DNA of 22,628 nt from Silvimonas sp. JCM 19000. Its GTDB lineage: Bacteria > Pseudomonadota > Gammaproteobacteria > Burkholderiales > Chitinibacteraceae. A program made the translations under genes and the position numbers. Numbering within the stretch: position 1 is the first letter of the stretch; every line of letters starts with the position of its first letter. This document shows positions 17,637-22,628 of the stretch, in pieces. A model generated the notes under the pieces. That model was given only the letters and a program-made list of their open reading frames with translations, was not told where the DNA came from and did not search any database. The stretch lies in contig BBFD01000025.1 of assembly GCA_001313065.1 (NCBI GenBank), positions 1-22,628 of the forward strand, given 5' to 3'.

Positions 17637-17663
17637 AAAAAAAACCCCGCCGCAGCGGGGTTT
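17637..17663 (-). terminator. Intrinsic terminator of yicC
   Basis: On the minus strand CCCCGC (17660-17655) pairs with GCGGGG (17650-17645) around a TGCG loop, and eight T residues follow (17644-17637). It lies about 20 bases after the yicC stop. Confidence 0.9.
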
Positions 17664-17682
17664 ATGGTGCGGCGGCTGCCGC

Positions 17683-18553
17683 TTATTCCAGGTTCTGGAT
17701 TTGCTCGCGCATCTGTTCAATCAACACCTTGAGCGCCATCGACGCCCGGCTGGTATCCACCGACACCGATTTGGAACCCAGCGTATTGGCTTCGCGATTC
17801 AGTTCCTGCATCAAAAAAATCAAGACGCTTACCCACGGCGCCGCCCTTGTCCAGAATGCGGCGGACTTCTTCCACGTGGGCGGTCAGGCGCGACAGTTCT
17901 TCGTCCACGTCTATCTTCTGCGCAAACATCACGATTTCCTGGCGCACGCGGTCGTCGTCCAAAGTGCCCATAGCTTCCAGAAAGCGCGTCTTGAGGCGGC
18001 TTTCGTAGTCTTCTACCAGTTGCGGCACGCGCGGTTTTACCTCGGCCACGATCTGTTCCATGCCCGCAACGCGTTCCAGTAAATGCGCTTTGAGCTTCTC
18101 GCCTTCGCGGCCGCGGCTGGCGGTAAAGTCCTTGATCACTTCACCCAACAAGCTCAAACAGGCTTCGCCCAGTTCTTCTGCTTGCGGCGCCGATTGCGTC
18201 AGCACGCCCGGCCAGCGCAGCAATTCACCCAGTTTGAGATCGCCACTTTCCGGTGCCAGCGCCTTGGCGGCCTGGGCAGCGGCGATCAGCCCTTGCAGCA
18301 AAGCCTGGTCCAGTTTCAGCTCGCCCACACTGCCTGCGTTGGCGTTAAAACCAACGCGGCACTCCACCTTGCCGCGCGCCACGCCACCGGTAATTTTCTC
18401 GCGCATGGCGCCTTCAAAAGCGCGGAATTCTTCCGGGCAGCGCACGGTCAGGTCGAGAAAACGATGGTTGACCGCGCGCAATTCGACGGTCAGGGTACCG
18501 GCGGGCAATTCGCGTTGCGCCACAGAAAAAAAACCGGTCATGCTGAAGATCAT
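17683..18553 (-). CDS. yicC: YicC-family endoribonuclease
   Basis: Conserved protein of about 289 residues, normal for the family. Escherichia coli YicC is reported to be an endoribonuclease acting on small RNAs. It starts MIFSMTGF, the near-invariant YicC opening, and contains ELRAVNHRFLDLTVRCPEE, ARGKVECRV, and MFAQKIDVDEELSRLTAHVE. The corrected end runs KRLDFLMQELNREANTLGSK to REQIQNLE, the usual C-terminus. One extra T in the run at 17813-17819 (plus strand A7) breaks the frame. The ATG at 18553 follows AAAAGGA. It is divergent from the kinase gene at 18750, with 196 bases between them, and closes at its own terminator. Confidence 0.95.
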
Positions 18554-18749
18554 TTCAAATCCTTTTGGCGCGATACCCACGAGGCCGGGTGTTGTCGGAT
18601 CACGACACAATCAGGGGCGGTCACCCACGGAATGACCGGTCAGCCTGATGCGGCCGCCGCCGCGCCAATTCTCGTAAGCATCGCTATTTACTTTAGATAG
18701 GGGGCCACTCACAATGCGCGGCAGAGCATGAGTATAACCAATCCCCCGG

Positions 18750-19724
18750 ATGACAACGCCCAGTAATCAACCGCTGGCTCGCGGCTACCAGTTACAGAAC
18801 TATACGATTGCCAAGCTGTTGTCCGCTGGCGGTTTCAGTATTGTGTATCTGGCGCACGACGAGAACGACTATCCCGTCGCCATCAAGGAGTACTTGCCTA
18901 ATTCGCTGGTATTGCGACGGGAAGGCACGCAAGTACAAGCGACCAGCGAAGAAAACCTGGCGCTGTTTCGGCACGGCCTTAAATGCTTCTTTGAAGAAGG
19001 CAAGACGCTGGCGCATATCTCGCATCCCAATATCGTGCGAGTGCGCAATTTCTTTCGCGGCAATGACACCGTGTATATGGTCATGGAATACGAACGTGGC
19101 CGCACCTTGCAAAAAAAGAAATCCAGCTCAAGCATGACCGCGAAGGCGTTGACGAAAAAAACTGATCCGGCACGTGTTCTATCACCTGTTAAATGGCCTG
19201 CGCGAAGTCCATTTAAACAAGCTGCTGCATCTGGATATCAAGCCCGCCAATATCTATATCCGCAAAGACGGCTCACCGGTATTGCTGGACTTTGGCTCGG
19301 CACGCCAGGCATTAACGGCCGAACATTCCAAGCTGGCCCCGATGTATACGCCGGGCTTTGCCGCGCCCGAGCAATACGGCAAAAAAAAGAACCGCTCGGC
19401 CCGTGGACCGATATCTACGGCGTGGGCGCCACCATGTATGCCTGCCTGGCGGGCACCGCGCCGCCCGCCGCCGACCAACGGCTCAAGGAAGACAAACTGG
19501 TTAATCTGACGGAGCGTTATGGGGATCGTTATTCACCCGAACTGCTGAACCTGATCGACCGTTGTTTAAAGATGGACCAGGATTTGCGCCCGCAAAGCGT
19601 GCATCAGGTTCAAAAGCAATTGCTGCAACCGGGCTCGCCGCCCGCGCGCAAACGTACTTTGATCAACCAGTTGCGCCGCACCTGGCAAACCTTGACCACC
19701 AAGCCCGCACGGGTAAGCGAATGA
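18750..19724 (+). CDS. Eukaryotic-like serine/threonine protein kinase
   Basis: Soluble Hanks-type kinase of about 324 residues with no membrane segment or sensor domain. The glycine loop is the divergent LLSAGGFSIVY (residues 23-33). The ATP-anchoring K46 lies in VAIKEYLP, the C-helix Glu in FFEEGKTLAHISHPNIVRV, the catalytic loop is HLDIKPANIYI, the metal motif LLDFGSAR, and the P+1 region FAAPEQYG. Three A-run errors near 19112-19118, 19155-19161 and 19381-19388 shift the frame out and back. Each is either two bases too many or one too few. The stop TGA shares an ATGA overlap with the phosphatase start, so kinase and phosphatase are made together. Targets unknown. The ribosome site before ATG 18750 is weak. 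Confidence 0.93.
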   Translation: MTTPSNQPLARGYQLQNYTIAKLLSAGGFSIVYLAHDENDYPVAIKEYLPNSLVLRREGTQVQATSEENLALFRHGLKCFFEEGKTLAHISHPNIVRVRNFFRGNDTVYMVMEYERGRTLQKKKSSSSMTAKALTKKTDPARVLSPVKWPARSPFKQAAASGYQARQYLYPQRRLTGIAGLWLGTPGINGRTFQAGPDVYAGLCRARAIRQKKEPLGPWTDIYGVGATMYACLAGTAPPAADQRLKEDKLVNLTERYGDRYSPELLNLIDRCLKMDQDLRPQSVHQVQKQLLQPGSPPARKRTLINQLRRTWQTLTTKPARVSE

Positions 19725-20639
19725 AATTCAGCGTCTACCAGGACAGCCGCACCGGCGGCCGTAAATACAATCAGGATCGCGTTGGCTATTCCTATAGCCG
19801 CGATGCGCTATTACTGGTGCTGGCCGATGGCATGGGTGGGCATTTGCATGGTGAAGTCGCCGCGCAGATTGCGGTCGAACTGGTCACTGATCAATTCCAG
19901 AAAAAAAGCCCAACCCGCTTTATCCAACCCGTCGCAGTTTTTTTAACCGACGCGTTTTTTTGCGCGCGCATGAAGCCATTTATCACTATGCGGCCAATCA
20001 TCAACTGGTGGAAATCCCCCGCACCACCTGCGTGGCTTGTGTGATTCAGGACGGAATTGCGTATTGGGCGCACGCCGGTGATTCGCGTTTGTATCTGATG
20101 CGCCAGCGCCGGATTCTGGCGCAGACCGTCGACCATTCCAAAGTGCGCAAACTGCTGGATGACGGCAAGATCACCGCCGAAGAAGCCGCCGTACACCCGG
20201 AAAAAAACAAGATCTACAGTTGCCTGGGCGGCTCGTATCCGCCGGAAATCGACGTCGGCGGCAAGATCGCCTTGTCCGATGCCGACGTGGTGCTGCTGTG
20301 TACCGACGGCTTCTGGGCCAGCGTGTCAGAAGAAGACATGACGCAATTTCTCAGCGCTTTTCCGGTGTTGTTTGCCGTGCCGCAATTGATGGACCGCGCC
20401 GAACTGACAGGGGGCAAATTCGGCGACAACCTGACCGCGCTGGCGATCAACTGGCATGAAGAAGACGATGCGGGCGTCTCCAGCACCAGTTTTATCTCGA
20501 CGCAAAAAACTCGAGCAATCGACCATCGCCACCCACGTCGACCCGATGCATCTGAAAAAAGTCTGAGGAAATTACCGAAGACGACATCGAAAAGGCGATT
20601 GCCGAAATCCAGTCGGCCATTTCTCGCTACAGCAAATAA
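19721..20639 (+). CDS. PP2C-family serine/threonine phosphatase
   Basis: Metal-dependent protein phosphatase of about 305 residues that would reverse the action of the overlapping kinase. The metal-binding motifs are present: YNQDRVG (D19), LADGMGGH (D36, G37), [19 protein letters not shown], and [11 protein letters not shown]-terminal tail of about 45 residues ([20 protein letters not shown] onward) is charged and outside the catalytic core. Five homopolymer errors occur: near 19900-19906, 19938-19944, 19955-19961, 20505-20510 and 20556-20561. Start ATG 19721 sits in ATGA with the kinase stop. No membrane or signal segment is seen. The pair forms a compact soluble phospho-switch. Confidence 0.93.
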
Positions 20640-20651
20640 TGCGAGTACAAA

Positions 20652-20674
20652 GTGCCGGGCGCCCTGCCCGGCAC
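20652..20674 (+). other. GC-rich hairpin after the phosphatase gene
   Basis: GTGCCGGGC (20652-20660) pairs perfectly with GCCCGGCAC (20666-20674) around loop GCCCT, 12 bases after the phosphatase stop. No T tract follows, so it may be a Rho-assisted end or an mRNA-stabilising stem. TATAAT at 20703-20708, followed by rph at 20740, suggests a new promoter just downstream, though the -35 is poor. Confidence 0.5.
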
Positions 20675-20739
20675 GGCCAGCATCTTCAGCATCCGCAGCG
20701 CGTATAATCGCCGGCTTCCCCAGCAATAAGGCCAGCATC

Positions 20740-21452
20740 ATGCGTGCATCCAACCGTCCCGCCGACCAATTGCGCCCCGTGCGCATCACCCGCCAATTTA
20801 CCCGCCATGCCGAGGGCAGCGTGCTGGTTGAGTTTGGTGAGACCAAAGTGATCTGCACCGCCTCGGTCGAAGAAGTGGTCCCCAGCTTTCTTAAAGCAAA
20901 GGCCAGGCTGGGTGACGGCGGAATACGGCATGCTGCCGCGTTCCACCCACAGCCGCATGCGTCGCGAAGCCGCGCAGGGCAAACAATCGGGCCGCACCCA
21001 GGAAATCCAGCGCCTGATCGGCCGCAGCCTGCGCGCCGTGGTTGATCTGCCAAGCTGGGCGAACGCCAGATCGTGATCGACTGTGACGTGATCCAGGCCG
21101 ACGGCGGCACCCGCACCGCCAGCATCACCGGCGCCTTTGTGGCGCTGACCGATGCCATCAATGGCCTGATCGCCGACGGCAAACTGACGGAGAGCCCGAT
21201 CCGTGAACATATCGCCGCCATCTCGGTCGGCGTAGTGGGCGACACCCCGGTGCTGGACCTGGACTACCCGGAAGACTCCGCCTGCGAAACCGATATGAAC
21301 GTGGTGATGACCGGCTCCGGCCACTTTGTCGAAATCCAGGCACCGCCGAAGGCGTACCGTTCAGCCGCGCTGAAATGAACGCGCTGCTGGATCTGGCAGA
21401 GAAAGGCATCAAGGAATTGATTGCGCTGCAGAAGACCGCGCTGGCGGGTTGA
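20740..21452 (+). CDS. rph: Ribonuclease PH
   Basis: Phosphate-dependent 3'-to-5' exonuclease that trims tRNA 3' ends. The repaired protein is 238 residues, exactly the length of the Escherichia coli enzyme. It begins [20 protein letters not shown] and contains the phosphate-binding and active-site stretches [49 protein letters not shown], and [20 protein letters not shown]. Four bases have been lost, all G in GG or GGG runs: near 20897, 20909, 21051 and 21341. The 713 bases plus four give 717. It is preceded by a clear TATAAT box. In many relatives rph is followed by rdgB; here dusA follows. Confidence 0.95.
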
Positions 21453-21523
21453 GCATCGACGAGCGGGCGAGCCACCGGCCGCTGTTTTGCTGCGCGCATC
21501 CGCTTCCACTGAGGCGTTCGGGT

Positions 21524-21546
21524 CCGGCCTTTTAACCGGCCGGTTT
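21524..21546 (+). terminator. Weak terminator-like hairpin after rph
   Basis: CCGGCC (21524-21529) pairs with GGCCGG (21538-21543), followed by TTT only. The right arm is within the 12-bp palindrome AACCGGCCGGTT (21534-21545), which could also be a protein-binding site. Confidence 0.4.
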
Positions 21547-21574
21547 GACCGCCCCACCCCGTGGATAAGACAAT
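21545..21574 (+). promoter_or_regulatory. Possible sigma-70 promoter of dusA
   Basis: TTGACC (21545-21550) and GACAAT (21569-21574) are separated by 18 bases; matches to consensus are 5 of 6 and 4 of 6. It lies about 55 bases before the dusA start. Confidence 0.4.
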
Positions 21575-21615
21575 ACCGCCCTTTCCGCTTTCCGCCCCGG
21601 CTGGTCCGGGCACGC

Positions 21616-21620
21616 AAGGA
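21616..21620 (+). promoter_or_regulatory. dusA: Ribosome binding site deciding a TTG start for dusA
   Basis: AAGGA ends six bases before TTG at 21627, in frame with the conserved DusA N-terminal sequence. The first in-frame ATG (21684) lies within the conserved IAPMLDWTDR motif and is too late. Confidence 0.7.
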
Positions 21621-21626
21621 CCTCGT

Positions 21627-22628
21627 TTGAATTCCGCAGCAAAACAACCGGTTACACCGTCCCGCCGCTACTGCATCGCACCGATGCTCGACTGGACCGA
21701 CCGCTACTATCGCTACTTTGCCCGCACGCTGTCGCAACACGCCTGGCTGTACACCGAGATGGTAAACACCGGCGCCATCATCCATGGCGACAAGATGCGG
21801 CATTTGCGTTTTGACGATATCGAAAACCCGCTGGCGCTGCAGCTGGGCGGGTCCGATCCTGCTGATCTGGCGCGCTGCGCGCGCATTGCCGAAGACTGGG
21901 GCTATGACGAGGTCAACCTTAACGTCGGTTGCCCGTCCGAGCGGGTGCAGTCCGGTAGCTTTGGCGCGTGCTTGATGGCCGAGCCCACGCTGGTGTCCGA
22001 TGGCGTCAAAGCCATGCGCGACGCGGTGCGCAATATCGATGTCACCGTCAAACACCGCATCGGCATTGATCAGGTTGAGGAATACAGCTACGTGCGCGAT
22101 TTTGTCGGGCAAGTGGCCGAGGCCGGCTGCCAGACGTTTATCGTGCATGCGCGCAACGCCATTCTTAAGGGCCTGTCGCCCAAAGAAAATCGCGAAGTAC
22201 CGCCGCTCAAATACGATTTTGTGTATCAGCTCAAACGCGATTTTCCTGCTCTGGAAATCATCATCAACGGCGGCATCACCAGCCATGAAGCTGGTCTGGC
22301 GCATTTGCAGCATGTGGATGGCGTGATGATAGGGCGCGAGGCGTATCACAATCCGTTTAGCCTGGCGCAGGTGGATAAGCTGTATTACGGTGCCGCGCCT
22401 TCCGCGATTACGCGTGATCAGGCCATGTTGGCGCTGCGTCCGTTTATCGAAGCCGAACTCAAAGCGGGCACGCCGTTGCGCTTTATCACCCGCCATGTGC
22501 TGGGTCTGTATCAGGGCGTGTATGGCGCGCGTAACTGGCGGCGCATGTTGTCCGACGCCAAATTGCTGAAGAACGCGGACTGGCGTTTGATTGAGCAAGC
22601 GATGCGTGAAGTGGCGCCGCGCGAGCCC
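21627..22628 (+). CDS. dusA: tRNA-dihydrouridine(20/20a) synthase (C-terminus outside window)
   Basis: FMN enzyme that reduces uridine to dihydrouridine at positions 20/20a of tRNA D-loops. The visible 334 codons are open without any frameshift. The N-terminus YCIAPMLDWTDRYYRYFART binds FMN. LALQLGGSDPADLARCA and NLNVGCPSERVQSGSFGACL (catalytic Cys in GCPS) follow, then VTVKHRIGID, FIVHARNAILKGLSPKENR (the DusA-type segment), and INGGITS and IGREAYHNP in the flavin-phosphate region. The start is TTG at 21627. A long open frame on the other strand (22598-21264) is a codon-bias shadow of this gene. It probably has its own promoter. Confidence 0.95.
   Translation, partial: MNSAAKQPVTPSRRYCIAPMLDWTDRYYRYFARTLSQHAWLYTEMVNTGAIIHGDKMRHLRFDDIENPLALQLGGSDPADLARCARIAEDWGYDEVNLNVGCPSERVQSGSFGACLMAEPTLVSDGVKAMRDAVRNIDVTVKHRIGIDQVEEYSYVRDFVGQVAEAGCQTFIVHARNAILKGLSPKENREVPPLKYDFVYQLKRDFPALEIIINGGITSHEAGLAHLQHVDGVMIGREAYHNPFSLAQVDKLYYGAAPSAITRDQAMLALRPFIEAELKAGTPLRFITRHVLGLYQGVYGARNWRRMLSDAKLLKNADWRLIEQAMREVAPREP

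Noticed and set aside
21534..21545. AACCGGCCGGTT palindrome as a recombination or attachment site
   Set aside because: A 12-bp GC-rich palindrome in a high-GC genome with no integrase or duplicate nearby; more simply part of a weak terminator stem.
21264..22598. A 444-codon open frame on the minus strand opposite rph and dusA
   Set aside because: It lies opposite well-conserved dusA and rph, has no recognisable domain or ribosome site, and is explained by the codon bias of the GC-rich sense genes.

Overview
The window reads as a chromosomal segment of a GC-rich betaproteobacterium, most likely of the order Neisseriales. This rests on the 68-residue beta-type omega subunit in a gmk-rpoZ-spoT cluster and on the overall protein flavour; the species cannot be named from sequence alone. 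Both edges cut genes: a sensor kinase on the left and dusA on the right.

Positions 1-11172 form a carbohydrate-uptake region. On the minus strand (3158 down to 1) a tightly overlapping operon encodes a GtsA-like periplasmic sugar-binding protein, an OmpR-type response regulator resembling Pseudomonas GltR, and a membrane histidine kinase. Divergently on the plus strand (3630-8113) lies a complete CUT1-type ABC importer: binding protein, two permeases and a UgpC/MalK-type ATPase, closed by a strong terminator. A free-standing aldo/keto reductase follows (8295-9275). A LamB-family outer-membrane sugar porin lies on the minus strand (11172-9882). Together these look like an outer-membrane-to-cytoplasm route for one sugar or oligosaccharide plus its regulators; the substrate is not readable.

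Positions 12040-15222 hold the conserved cluster gmk, rpoZ, spoT. An EamA/DMT exporter (15573-16496) is followed by a minus-strand membrane protein that joins a zinc ribbon, a DUF2628-like membrane block and a type IV pilin-like C-terminus (17466-16551). Next come yicC (minus), a Ser/Thr protein kinase overlapping a PP2C phosphatase (18750-20639), rph (RNase PH) and dusA (tRNA dihydrouridine synthase, TTG start, running off the end).

The sequence carries about 40 single- or double-base frameshifts in 15 genes, including ones expected to be essential or highly conserved. Nearly all lie in A/T runs of five or more (mostly lengthened) or in G/C runs of two or three (shortened). I read them as sequencing or assembly errors, not biology, and give gene spans through them.

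The most interesting unexplained structures are non-coding: a near-perfect three-way-junction RNA followed by a terminator inside the ABC operon (4894-5055); a candidate plus-strand small RNA of three hairpins opposite the porin leader (11271-11401); a dispersed stem-loop repeat whose two copies differ by a compensatory base pair (9317-9347 and 15301-15331); and a 120-bp inverted-repeat element (9416-9535). No tRNA, rRNA, CRISPR array, transposase or prophage gene was seen.
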